Positions 37,352-46,609 of a stretch of DNA of 64,000 bases are shown piece after piece; the first letter of the stretch is position 1, and each line of letters begins with the position of its first letter. Source of the DNA: Lactococcus protaetiae (GTDB lineage Bacteria; Bacillota; Bacilli; Lactobacillales; Streptococcaceae). Where the stretch lies: assembly GCF_006965445.1 (NCBI RefSeq), contig NZ_CP041356.1, positions 868,001 to 932,000 on the forward strand. The letters are read 5' to 3'. A program made the translations under genes and the position numbers. The notes under the pieces are model-generated. The model had not been told where the DNA came from. It did not search any database and saw only the letters and a program-made list of their open reading frames with translations.

Positions 37352-38681
37352 ATGAAACTCACAATCCAAGAAATTGCAACAGTAGTCCATGCAAAAAATA
37401 ATCTATCAGAACTGACAGACGCAGAAATCCATAACATTGAATTTGATAGCCGTCTGATTAAGCCAGGTGACATTTTTCTTCCGCTCAAAGGAGCTAGAGA
37501 TGGGCATGAATTCATTGACATAGCTTTTGAAAATGGCGCTATTATCACGTTCTCCGAAAAAGAAATCAATCAACCCCATTTTCTTGTAGAAGACAATCTT
37601 GTCGCCTTTCAAACCTTAGCTCAGTACTATCTCCAAAAAACAAAAGTGCCTGTTATTGCAGTGACAGGGAGCAATGGTAAGACAACAACCAAAGATATGA
37701 TTGCCGCGGTCTTATCAGAAAAATACATGACTTACAAAACACAAGGAAACCATAATAATGAAATTGGTCTTCCTTACACGATTTTGCATATGCCTGAGCG
37801 GACAGAAAAGCTTGTTCTTGAAATGGGTATGGATCACCCAGGGATATTGATTTTCTCTCAAAACTTGCCCAACCAGAGCTTGCATTGATTACACTGATTG
37901 GCGAAGCTCACTTGGAGTTTATGGGTTCCAGAGAGGCAATTGCTAAAGGAAAAATGGGGATTACCGCAGGTCTTCACGGGAGCTTATTGCACCAGCTGAC
38001 CCGATTATCAATACCTACATTCCTGAAAACCAAAAAATAACACGCTTTGGGCCAAATGAAGATATTTTTATCACAAAGCTTATAGAACACAAGGACTATT
38101 TGAGCTTTAACGCTAACTTTCTTGATGAAACAATCACAATCCCAGTTCCCGGAAAATATAATGCCACAAATGCGATGTTGGCAGCCTATGTCGGACGTCA
38201 TTACGGATTATCCGAAAAGCAAATCAAAGAAGCACTAGGAAGAGTTGAACTCACCCGTAATCGCACAGAATGGAAAAAAGCTGCGAACGGAGCCGATATT
38301 TTAAGTGACGTTTACAATGCAAACCCTACGGCGATGAAGCTGATTTTAGAAACTTTTCAAGCCATCCCCAAAAATGAAAATGGGAGAAAAATCGCAGTGC
38401 TTGCGGATATGCTAGAACTTGGAGAGACAGCAGCACAGCTTCACGCAGATATTTTGGAAACTCTAGATTTTGCGACAATTGATCAAGTCTATCTTTACGG
38501 GCCATTGATGGAAAATCTAGCAAAAGTTGCAACAGACAAGCCAGTCAGTCACTTTACAGACCTGTCAGCACTGACAGAAACTCTATCAGTTACTCTGACT
38601 CCTCAAGACCAGATACTCTTTAAAGGTTCTAATGGTATGAAATTAGCGACCGTTGTTGAAGCTCTGATGAATAAAAAATAA
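37352..38681 (+). CDS. murF: UDP-MurNAc-tripeptide--D-Ala-D-Ala ligase MurF (two apparent frameshifts)
   Basis: Adds D-Ala-D-Ala, the Ddl product, to the peptidoglycan precursor; about 443 aa if intact. The ATP loop VTGSNGKTTTKDM is in the first part, YNANPTAMKLILETF and LKGSNGMKLATVVE in the last. Two G runs are one short. At 37841-37843 an added G gives MDHPGDIDFLSKLAQPELA; at 37978-37980 an added G gives AGLHGELIAPADPIINTYIP. With both restored the three pieces join in one frame. The enzyme is essential, so errors in the sequence are the natural explanation. No ribosome site. Confidence 0.9.
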
Positions 38682-38707
38682 AACACTGATATTCAGTGTT
38701 TTTATTT
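38682..38707 (+). terminator. Terminator of murF
   Basis: AACACTGA pairs with TCAGTGTT, then TTTATTTT. Confidence 0.9.
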
Positions 38708-38708
38708 T

Positions 38709-38756
38709 AACTTAGCAAGTGCGTGCTAATTTCCCACTAATGAAGTAATTACTTAA
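38709..38756 (-). repeat. Family A repeat, copy 8 (ends only)
   Basis: Only the two ends remain, joined head to tail: right-end sequence TTAGCAAGTGCGTGCTAA, then CCCACTAATGAAGTAATTACTT, in reverse orientation. All internal cassettes are missing, which helps define the true ends. Confidence 0.75.
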
Positions 38757-38762
38757 AAGCTA

Positions 38763-38816
38763 AATTATCAGAAAATTTAACTAATTCTTGACATTTAAAA
38801 AGCAGTTAAGTATAAT
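38763..38816 (+). promoter_or_regulatory. oppA copy 1 promoter with CodY box
   Basis: TTGACA (38788-38793), 17 bases, TATAAT (38811-38816): a full consensus promoter. AATTATCAGAAAATT (38763-38777) differs by one base from the CodY box consensus and abuts the -35. A weaker match lies in the leader near 38828. CodY repression of opp by branched-chain amino acids is established in L. lactis. Confidence 0.85.
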
Positions 38817-38964
38817 ATCAATACATTGAATGTTCAGAAAAATCAGAACGTTCGCTGAATGTCATTGTTAAAGAAATGAGTTTGCTCACTCCGCCTTAGC
38901 AACTTGGATTTATAGTAATTTCCAAATAGTTTGGACTCTAACTCATCTCTTAAGGAGAAAATAA

Positions 38965-40617
38965 ATGAAAAAAAGTAAACTCATCGGCTTGTCCGTCCTT
39001 TCGTTAGCATCAGTTGGCGTTCTTGCCGCTTGTGGAAATAGCAACAGCGCTCAAAAAAATATTCAATTTTCCATTCCGACAGATGTCGCTTCTTTGGATA
39101 CTACTTTACTCACAGACCAATACTCTTACGACGTTGCAGGAAATGTTGAAGAAGGAGCAACTCGTGTAAATAGTAAGGGTGATGCCGCACTAGCTTTAGC
39201 AAAATCAATTGATGTTTCAAAAGACGGTTTGACCTATACGATTACTCTAAGAGATGGCTTGAAATGGTCAAACGGAGATAAACTCACAGCTAAAGATTTT
39301 GTCTATGCATGGCAACGCGCTGTAGACCCAAAAACAGGCTCAGAATACGCCTACCTCATGGGTGCAGTAAAAGGTGCCAATGATATAATGGCGAGCAAAG
39401 CTGCGGTAAATACTTTGGGCATCAAAGCAGATAGCGATACTCAATTTACTGTCACTCTGGCACAACCAACACCTTACTTTAAATTCCTCCTCTCAGAACC
39501 CGTTTATTATCCTCTTGACCAAAAAGTTGTCGAAAAATATGGCAAACAATTCGGTACAACATCCGCAAAAATGGTTTATGACGGACCATTTATGTTTACC
39601 TCGAAAAATGGTTGGACAGGAACAAATAAAAAATTCTCTATCTATAAAAACCCAAATTACTACGACAAATCAGCTGTGAAGTCTGACGAGATAGATTTCC
39701 AAGTCATTAGCAATGCCAATACTGGTGCACAACTCTACAAGCAAAAGAAACTTGACTTCACTCTGCTCCCAACAACAGACCTTATCAATGCAAACAAAAA
39801 CGTCAAAGGCTTTACAGTGTTTAAACAAGCCAGAACAGACTATATTGAGTACAACCAATCAGGAAAAAATGCTTCAAGTACAGATGCTCAAAAAGCATTA
39901 GCCAATCAAGATATTCGTGAAGCACTCAATCTTGCGACAAACCGTAAAGAAGTTGTTCAAACAGCATTGCCAGATTCAACACCAGCAACGAGCTTCACTC
40001 CAGTGGGCATGAGTAAGACAGCGACAGGAGAAGATTTTGCGACATATGCCAAACAAGATTATACCTATGATGCTGCAAAAGCTAAGACCTTATGGGAAAC
40101 GGGACTAAAAGAAACGGGACTTACAAAAGTCACTCTGAGTTTTGAAGCAGCAGGTGACCTCGCGCCATCTGCCGCCACAGCAAACTATCTCCAAACTTCC
40201 TATGAAAAGGCACTTCCAGGATTAACCGTTAATCTGAAACTTGTACCATTCCAACAACGCTTAAAAGATGCGCAAAATGGTACATTTGACATGATTCTTT
40301 CAGGCTGGGGCGGAGACTATGCAGAACCTTCTACATTCCTCCAACTCTTTACCACAGGACAAGCCTATAACGATGGTAAATTCTCAAGTAAAGCCTATGA
40401 TAAAGCATTTACAGCAGCGACGACCACGCCAGATGTCTTAGAGCCAGCCAAAGTAGATGCAGACTACAAAGAAGCAGAAACAGCACTCTATCAAGGCTCA
40501 TACATCAATCCAGTAGATTTTCAAGCCAATCCAGCTCTGATGAATCCGAACATCAAAGGATTAGAATTTCACTCCACAGGACTTGCCTATGATTTGAAGA
40601 CAGCATATTTAAAATAA
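38965..40617 (+). CDS. oppA: Oligopeptide-binding lipoprotein OppA (copy 1)
   Basis: Class II (SBP_bac_5) peptide-binding lipoprotein (550 aa), anchored outside the cell through Cys23 in LAAC. Motifs: LRDGLKWSNGDKLTAKDFVYAWQRAVDPKTGSEYAYL (split here: LRDGLKWSNGD, then FVYAWQRAVDP), and SGWGGDYAEPSTFLQLF near the C-terminus. AAGGAG precedes the ATG. It has its own promoter and terminator and is the most divergent of three tandem copies, so it may differ in peptide range. Confidence 0.93.
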   Translation: MKKSKLIGLSVLSLASVGVLAACGNSNSAQKNIQFSIPTDVASLDTTLLTDQYSYDVAGNVEEGATRVNSKGDAALALAKSIDVSKDGLTYTITLRDGLKWSNGDKLTAKDFVYAWQRAVDPKTGSEYAYLMGAVKGANDIMASKAAVNTLGIKADSDTQFTVTLAQPTPYFKFLLSEPVYYPLDQKVVEKYGKQFGTTSAKMVYDGPFMFTSKNGWTGTNKKFSIYKNPNYYDKSAVKSDEIDFQVISNANTGAQLYKQKKLDFTLLPTTDLINANKNVKGFTVFKQARTDYIEYNQSGKNASSTDAQKALANQDIREALNLATNRKEVVQTALPDSTPATSFTPVGMSKTATGEDFATYAKQDYTYDAAKAKTLWETGLKETGLTKVTLSFEAAGDLAPSAATANYLQTSYEKALPGLTVNLKLVPFQQRLKDAQNGTFDMILSGWGGDYAEPSTFLQLFTTGQAYNDGKFSSKAYDKAFTAATTTPDVLEPAKVDADYKEAETALYQGSYINPVDFQANPALMNPNIKGLEFHSTGLAYDLKTAYLK

Positions 40618-40623
40618 TAGACG

Positions 40624-40649
40624 AAAATAGCTCAGTAGAGCTATTTTTT
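40624..40649 (+). terminator. Terminator after oppA copy 1
   Basis: AAAATAGCTC / GAGCTATTTT around AGTA, then T. Confidence 0.9.
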
Positions 40650-40684
40650 CATATCTATAAATGACTAATAAAAATAAAACAAAA

Positions 40685-40766
40685 AATATTCAGAAAAATC
40701 TATCATTTCTCTTGACAAGCTTAAATGAACCTGATAAAATAAAGCATATCGAATTTTCAGACAATT
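40685..40766 (+). promoter_or_regulatory. oppA copy 2 promoter with two CodY boxes
   Basis: TTGACA (40712-40717), 17 bases, TAAAAT (40735-40740). AATATTCAGAAAAAT (about 40685-40699) has two mismatches to the CodY box. AATTTTCAGACAATT (40752-40766), just past the start point, has one. Confidence 0.82.
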
Positions 40767-40814
40767 GTAATTAAACTAGAAAATTCAAAAATAAAGATAA
40801 AAGAGGGAAATCAC

Positions 40815-42485
40815 ATGAAAACTTGGAAAAAAGTTACTTTAGGTACAGTAGCACTCGGCTCTGCAGCATTACTTGCTGCTTGTGGCTCAGGCTCAGGTTC
40901 AGCTTCAAAATCAAGTCGTGCACCACAGCTTGCCATTCCGACAGACATCACAACACTTGACTCGTCAATGGCGACTGATACATATTCAAATATTTTCATC
41001 GGTAACACTGAAGAAGGTGCAACACGTGTTAACGCTGAAGGGAAAGCAGTTCCAGCATTAGCTAAAAGTGTGGAAGCTTCATCGGATGGTTTGACTTATA
41101 CCATTAAATTGAGAGATGGATTGAAATGGTCAAATGGAGATGCTCTTACAGCAAAAGATTTCGTCTATGCTTGGCAACGTGCAGTAAATCCTAAGACTGG
41201 TTCACAATATGCTTATCTCATGGCTAATATTAAAGGCGCATCTGAAATTATGGCAAGTAAAGCTGACCCAAGCACTCTTGGAATTAAACAAGTTTCAGAT
41301 ACAGAGTTCACCGTCACTTTGACGACACCAACACCATATTTTGACTTCTTGCTTTCTCAATCAGTTTATTATCCTTTAAATCAAAAGTTTGTTGAAAAGT
41401 ATGGTAAAGACTATGGTACTTCATCAGATAAAACACTTTATTCAGGACCATTTGTCTTCAAAGGAAAAGGATGGACAGGAACCAATGGTTCATTCAAATT
41501 AGTTAAAAATCCTGACTACTGGGATAAGAAAAATGTAAAATCAGACGAAGTTGATTATCAAGTTGTCAAAAATCCAAATACAGCTGTTCAACTTTACAAA
41601 CAAGGGAAACTTGACCAAGTTGGTCTAGGAACTCCAGACCTTTACAATGCGAATAAAGGCTACACTAAAAACACGAAACTTGTAAAACTTAAAGAAGCGA
41701 CTACAGATTATATTGAATATAACCAAACAGGAAAAGGAACATCAAATCCTACTGCAGCCAAGGCTCTTCAAAACAAGAATATTCGTGAAGCATTGAATCT
41801 GGCAACAGACCGTGCGACTATCGTAGCTCAAACTACAGCAGGTTCAACAGTAGCAACAGGCTTGACACCAGCAGGTATGGCTAAGACTTCTGATGGTACA
41901 GACTTTGCAGAATATGCAGCTCAACCTTATACTTATGACCCAGCAAAAGCAAAAACACTTTGGGAAAAAGGATTGAAGGAAATCGGAGCAACATCTGTTA
42001 ACCTTTCATACGAAACAGATGCTGATTCTCCAACAGCGAAACAACAAGCAGACTTCCTCCAAACATCATTGGCTAAAAACCTTCCAGGATTGACAATCAC
42101 TGAAAAGATTGTACCATTCCAACAACGTTTGAAAGACTCTCAAAACCATCAATTTGACATGGTCAACTCACTTTGGGGTGGTGACTACGCAGAGCCATCT
42201 ACATTCTTGTCACTCTTTATCAAAGGTTCAGGATACAATGATGGTGGATTTGTTAATCCAACTTATCAAGCAGCATGGGATAAAGCATCAACTCTTCCAG
42301 ATGTGACAAATGATGATGCACGGAATGCAGACTATAAAGCAGCAGAAAAAGCACTTTATGATGAATCAAGTATCAATCCAATCTACTTCCGTACAACTCC
42401 AGCGCTTCGTAACACAGCGATGAAAGGATTGCAATTTAATTCTACAGGGCTTAACTACGACCTTAAAGGTGTGTATATCAAATAA
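40815..42485 (+). CDS. oppA: Oligopeptide-binding lipoprotein OppA (copy 2)
   Basis: Peptide-binding lipoprotein (556 aa) with lipobox Cys23 in LLAAC. SBP_bac_5 blocks LRDGLKWSNGDALTAKDF and LWGGDYAEPSTFLSLF are present. The first 23 codons and the ribosome site GAGGGAAATCACATG are almost identical to copy 3, evidence of a recent duplication or conversion; the mature parts differ clearly. Own promoter with CodY boxes and own terminator. Confidence 0.93.
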   Translation: MKTWKKVTLGTVALGSAALLAACGSGSGSASKSSRAPQLAIPTDITTLDSSMATDTYSNIFIGNTEEGATRVNAEGKAVPALAKSVEASSDGLTYTIKLRDGLKWSNGDALTAKDFVYAWQRAVNPKTGSQYAYLMANIKGASEIMASKADPSTLGIKQVSDTEFTVTLTTPTPYFDFLLSQSVYYPLNQKFVEKYGKDYGTSSDKTLYSGPFVFKGKGWTGTNGSFKLVKNPDYWDKKNVKSDEVDYQVVKNPNTAVQLYKQGKLDQVGLGTPDLYNANKGYTKNTKLVKLKEATTDYIEYNQTGKGTSNPTAAKALQNKNIREALNLATDRATIVAQTTAGSTVATGLTPAGMAKTSDGTDFAEYAAQPYTYDPAKAKTLWEKGLKEIGATSVNLSYETDADSPTAKQQADFLQTSLAKNLPGLTITEKIVPFQQRLKDSQNHQFDMVNSLWGGDYAEPSTFLSLFIKGSGYNDGGFVNPTYQAAWDKASTLPDVTNDDARNADYKAAEKALYDESSINPIYFRTTPALRNTAMKGLQFNSTGLNYDLKGVYIK

Positions 42486-42512
42486 AAAAATATCTCTTCG
42501 GAGATATTTTTT
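42485..42512 (+). terminator. Terminator after oppA copy 2 (UUCG loop)
   Basis: AAAAATATCTC, TTCG, GAGATATTTTT. Confidence 0.9.
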
Positions 42513-42628
42513 ATGAAAATTATTGAAGCGTCTCAAAGTGTTAAAAGTGATAAGAAAAATTTTGTAGAAAAAACGTTCGGCAAAAATATAAAAATTCCCG
42601 CTTTTTTAGAAATGGTTATCCATTATAC

Positions 42629-42684
42629 TTTACATTTCAGATTGAATTAAGTATAATACCAATATAATAAATTTTCTGACAATA
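42629..42684 (+). promoter_or_regulatory. oppA copy 3 promoter with CodY box
   Basis: TTTACA (42629-42634), 17 bases, TATAAT (42652-42657). AATTTTCTGACAATA (42670-42684), two mismatches to the CodY box, lies at the transcription start. Confidence 0.8.
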
Positions 42685-42729
42685 ATAAACATTGCAAATC
42701 AGAGAATATTTATGAAAGAGGGAAATCAC

Positions 42730-44412
42730 ATGAAAACTTGGAAAAAAGTTACTCTAGGTACAGTTGCGCTTGGTTCAGCTGCACTTCTTGCAGCTTGTGG
42801 TGGAGGTTCATCTTCATCTTCAACTTCAAAAAATCCACAACTTGAGTTGACGACAGATATTACTACACTTGATTCTGCTTTGGCAACAGATACTTATTCT
42901 GGAGAAATCATCGGTAATACGCAAGAAGGTCTGACTCGAGTAAATAACGAAGGCGTTGCTGAAAATGCTCTTGCAAAAGACATTAAAGTTTCTGATGATG
43001 GTAAAGTTTACACCATCACTTTACATGATGGACTTAAATGGTCTGATGGAACACCTTTAACAGCAAAAGATTTTGTTTACTCTTGGCAACGTGCAGTTAA
43101 TCCTGCAACAGGTTCACAGTACGCTTACCTTTATTCAGATGCGGGCCACATCAAAAATGCTTCTGAAATTAACTCAGGTAAGATTAAAGACCTGAATCAG
43201 CTCGGTGTAGTAGCGAATTCGGATACAGAGTTGACAGTTACATTGACACAACCAGTTCCTTACTTTAAATTCTTACTTGCAGCTCCTGTCTATGCTCCAG
43301 TACAAAAAGCTGCGGTAGAAAAATATGGCAAACAATATGGTACAACTTCTGATAAGATGGTTTACTCAGGTCCATTTGTCTTCAAGAAAAATGCTGGTTG
43401 GACAGGAACAAATGCTAACTTCTCACTCGTTAAAAATCCAAATTACTACGATAAGAAGAATGTAAAATCTAATGAAATTGATTTCCAAGTTGTGAAGAAT
43501 CCTAATACAGCAGTACAGCTTTACAAACAAGGTAAACTTGATGAAGCACCAATCGCATCACCTGAACTTTATAGCGCTAACAAAGGCTTTAATGGTGGTA
43601 AAGATTATGTACCTTTGAAAGAAGCTACAACAGCATATATTGAGTATAACCAGTCTGGTAAAGGAACATCAAATCCTACTGCTGCTAAAGCATTGCAAAA
43701 TGTGAATATTCGTGAGGCAATCAATCTTGCTACAAATCGTAATGAACTTGTTAAACAATTTTACCCAGGTTCAGCACCAGCGACAGGCTTAGTGCCAGCA
43801 GGTATGGCTACAACTCAAACAGGAGAAGATTTCTCTAAATATGCAGCTCAACCTTATACTTACGATGTAGCTAAAGCAAAAGAATTATGGCAAAAAGGTT
43901 TGAAAGAAATTGGTGCTAAATCTGTAAATCTTACTTATACAACTGATGCAGATAAACCAGTAGCCAAAGCAACAGCAGATTATCTCCAAACTTCTCTTGC
44001 TAAAGCCCTTCCAGGTTTGACAATCACTGAAAAAATCGTACCATTCCAACAACGTTTGAAAGATTCACAAACTCAAAACTTTGATATGGTAATGACACTT
44101 TGGGGTGGTGACTATGCAGAACCATCTACTTTCTTGAATCTCTTTACACAAAATTCAGGACAAAATGATGGTAAGGTTAATAACCCAGCATATGAAGCAG
44201 CCTTCAATAAAGCATCTACACTCCCAGATGTAATGGATGATGCAGCACGTAATGCTGATTACAAAGATGCAGAACAAGCACTCTTTGAACAATCAAGTAT
44301 CAACCCAGTATATTTCCGTACTACACCATCACTTCGTAACCCTAACCTTAAAGGCTTTAACTTCCACGGTACAGGTTTGAATTACAACCTTAAAGGGACT
44401 TACGTTAAATAA
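42730..44412 (+). CDS. oppA: Oligopeptide-binding lipoprotein OppA (copy 3)
   Basis: Third tandem peptide-binding lipoprotein (560 aa from 42730; an in-frame ATG six codons earlier lies before the ribosome site GAGGGAAATCAC). Cys23 lipobox LLAAC. Family blocks LHDGLKWSDGTPLTAKDF and LWGGDYAEPSTFLNLF. Nearest to oppBCDF but separated from them by a family A repeat and a hairpin, so it may be expressed more than the membrane subunits, as binding proteins usually are. Confidence 0.93.
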   Translation: MKTWKKVTLGTVALGSAALLAACGGGSSSSSTSKNPQLELTTDITTLDSALATDTYSGEIIGNTQEGLTRVNNEGVAENALAKDIKVSDDGKVYTITLHDGLKWSDGTPLTAKDFVYSWQRAVNPATGSQYAYLYSDAGHIKNASEINSGKIKDLNQLGVVANSDTELTVTLTQPVPYFKFLLAAPVYAPVQKAAVEKYGKQYGTTSDKMVYSGPFVFKKNAGWTGTNANFSLVKNPNYYDKKNVKSNEIDFQVVKNPNTAVQLYKQGKLDEAPIASPELYSANKGFNGGKDYVPLKEATTAYIEYNQSGKGTSNPTAAKALQNVNIREAINLATNRNELVKQFYPGSAPATGLVPAGMATTQTGEDFSKYAAQPYTYDVAKAKELWQKGLKEIGAKSVNLTYTTDADKPVAKATADYLQTSLAKALPGLTITEKIVPFQQRLKDSQTQNFDMVMTLWGGDYAEPSTFLNLFTQNSGQNDGKVNNPAYEAAFNKASTLPDVMDDAARNADYKDAEQALFEQSSINPVYFRTTPSLRNPNLKGFNFHGTGLNYNLKGTYVK

Positions 44413-44418
44413 TTGATA

Positions 44419-44546
44419 AATGAAGTCAAGACTTATTTAGTGGGAGTTTCAAACCACTGAATTTAGTCGGACGAAATTCAAAGCTTAGTGCTGCTTTATC
44501 TCTGACCTAAGAGGTCGGAGTATTAGCACGCACTTGCTTTGATAAA
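44419..44546 (+). repeat. Family A mosaic repeat, copy 9 (short)
   Basis: Left end AAGTCAAGACTT, a short TAGTGGGAGTTTCAAACCACTGAA hairpin without apical cassette (inner part only), GTCGGACGAAATTCAAAG, the CTCTGACC/GGTCGGAG hairpin and the right end TTAGCACGCACTTGC. Between oppA copy 3 and oppB. Confidence 0.88.
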
Positions 44547-44558
44547 TTTTATTTAATG

Positions 44559-44592
44559 AAAAAGCAGGGCTCTTTGTAGCGCCTACTTTTTC
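44559..44592 (+). terminator. Imperfect hairpin between oppA copy 3 and oppB
   Basis: AAAAAGCAGGGC pairs imperfectly with GCGCCTACTTTTT. Partial termination here would favour OppA over OppBCDF. Confidence 0.55.
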
Positions 44593-44617
44593 GTGTTATT
44601 ATAGGAAAACTTAAATT

Positions 44618-45541
44618 ATGCTAGTTAAATATATTTTGAAGCGCGTCCTTTTGATGGTGCTCACTCTTTTCTTGGTTATCACAGCAACTTTCTTCTTAAT
44701 GCAAGTTATGCCAGGGACACCATTCAATAATCCCAAATTATCACCAGACCAAGTTCATGCGTTGATGATTACTTATGGACTTGATAAACCACTTTGGCAA
44801 CAGTACTTGATTTATCTAGGTCATGCTTTTACAGGTAACTTTGGTACATCTTTTACTTACATGAATCAACCTGTTAGTATGATGATTGCGCAACGTTTGC
44901 CAGTTTCTGCCCAACTTGGTGTCGAAGCGATGATTATTGCTATTGTCTTCGGTGTTCTATTTGGCGTATTGTCTGCTCGTTATCGTAATACTTGGGTTGA
45001 TGGACTTTTGTCGGTCATCTCAACTTTTGCTTTCTCAGTTCCTTCATTTGTTGTTGGTACTTTATTACTCTTGCTTTTTGGTTATACATTAAATGTCTTG
45101 CCAGTTACGGGTTGGGATGGTTTCGGAGCTTCGACATCTGTCATGCCTGCAATCGCCCTCTCTCTAGCTTCTATGGCACAAGTGACAGCATTTGTACGTT
45201 CTGAGATGATAGAGTCTTTAAGTTCTGACTATATTCTCTTAGCTAGAGCGAAAGGTTTATCTAGCAATGAAGTGCTTTGGAAACACGCACTTCGTAACTC
45301 TCTTATCCCAATGCTTACCTTGATTGGTCCAATGACAGCTGCTCTTTTGACTGGTTCAGTTCTTATCGAAACCATCTTCAGTATTCCTGGTATTGGTCAA
45401 CAATTTGTTCAATCTATCCCATCTAAAGACTTCCCAGTTATTATGGGGACGACAATCGTTTATGCAGCGATGTTGATGATTATGATTCTTGTGACGGATA
45501 TTATCACGGCATTTGTTGATCCACGTGTAAGATTGGACTAG
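44618..45541 (+). CDS. oppB: Oligopeptide ABC transporter permease OppB
   Basis: First membrane subunit of the peptide importer (307 aa, six helices). Typical OppB start MLVKYILKRVLLMVLTLFLV and MPGTPFNNP; coupling loop with LLARAKGLSSNEVLWKHALRN; end TAFVDPRVRLD. Shine-Dalgarno distance is long (AGGA about 12 bases away). Heads oppBCDF. Confidence 0.95.
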   Translation: MLVKYILKRVLLMVLTLFLVITATFFLMQVMPGTPFNNPKLSPDQVHALMITYGLDKPLWQQYLIYLGHAFTGNFGTSFTYMNQPVSMMIAQRLPVSAQLGVEAMIIAIVFGVLFGVLSARYRNTWVDGLLSVISTFAFSVPSFVVGTLLLLLFGYTLNVLPVTGWDGFGASTSVMPAIALSLASMAQVTAFVRSEMIESLSSDYILLARAKGLSSNEVLWKHALRNSLIPMLTLIGPMTAALLTGSVLIETIFSIPGIGQQFVQSIPSKDFPVIMGTTIVYAAMLMIMILVTDIITAFVDPRVRLD

Positions 45542-45557
45542 AAAGGAGAGTAGAAAA

Positions 45558-46589
45558 ATGGAAAATGTTAATAATAAATTTACCCTTGTGGGAACCAAAG
45601 GTTCTCATGATATGGAACTTATCTCAAAACCTGCTCTGACTTTCTGGCAAGATGCTTGGCGTCGATTTAAGAAGAATAAAATTGCAGTTGTCGCGATGGT
45701 TGTTGTTGTCTTTACTTTGCTCTTTGCACTGGTTTCTACTGTACTTGTTCCTCAAAAAGCAGCGAATAATTTTAACCCTAATAAAGTACAAGTTTATAAG
45801 AATTTACCTCCTAAAATCGGTAATCTTGGAATTCCTGGATTTGATGGTAGGTTTACCCCACCAGGTAACTCAGAAGCTTCCAATGTTTATAAAGACCAAA
45901 ATGTTCCAAAAGGTACTTCATTCATTTTGGGAACGGATAATCTTGGACGGTCGTTGGCAAAACGTACGATTGTTGGTTTGCGTATCTCACTTTTGATTGC
46001 CTTTGCAGCGATTCTCTTTGATATTTTCATTGGTATTACCTATGGTTTGATTTCAGGCTGGGTCGGTGGTAGGGTCGATAATGTGATGCAGCGGATTATC
46101 GAAATCATTTCATCTATTCCTTATCTAGTTATTGTAACAATGTTGGGGATGCTTTTTGGTCAAGGGGTTACTTCAATTATCTTGGCGATTGGTATGTTTA
46201 TTTGGACAGGGATTGCCAGACAGGTGCGTAACTTAACTTTGAGCTGGAAAGAACGGGAATTTGTCCTTGCAGCCCGTACCTTGGGAGAGTCTACTTTCCG
46301 AATCATGGTGCGTCATTTACTTCCTAATATGCTTGGTGTTATTATCGTTCAGATCATGTTTGATATTCCATCAGTTATCTTTGCTGAAGCTACGTTATCT
46401 GCAATTAATCTCGGAGTTAAGCCGCCAACATCTTCGCTTGGTTCATTAATTTCTGACGGTATTTCAAGTTTGCAATTTTATCCATTCCAACTTGCTGTGC
46501 CAGCCGTTGTCCTCTGTCTTTTGTCACTCTCATTCTTCCTCTTTGGTTATGGGCTTCGTGATGCGTTTGACCCTAAATCTGCGGATTAA
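45558..46589 (+). CDS. oppC: Oligopeptide ABC transporter permease OppC
   Basis: Second membrane subunit (343 aa). N-terminal cytoplasmic tail, a helix near residue 50, an extracellular stretch with FILGTDNLGRSLAKR, and the coupling block EREFVLAARTLGESTFRIMVRHLLPN. AAAGGAGAG precedes the ATG. Spacing to oppB is 16 bases. Confidence 0.95.
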   Translation: MENVNNKFTLVGTKGSHDMELISKPALTFWQDAWRRFKKNKIAVVAMVVVVFTLLFALVSTVLVPQKAANNFNPNKVQVYKNLPPKIGNLGIPGFDGRFTPPGNSEASNVYKDQNVPKGTSFILGTDNLGRSLAKRTIVGLRISLLIAFAAILFDIFIGITYGLISGWVGGRVDNVMQRIIEIISSIPYLVIVTMLGMLFGQGVTSIILAIGMFIWTGIARQVRNLTLSWKEREFVLAARTLGESTFRIMVRHLLPNMLGVIIVQIMFDIPSVIFAEATLSAINLGVKPPTSSLGSLISDGISSLQFYPFQLAVPAVVLCLLSLSFFLFGYGLRDAFDPKSAD

Positions 46590-46609
46590 TAATGAAAGGA
46601 GAATGAGAA

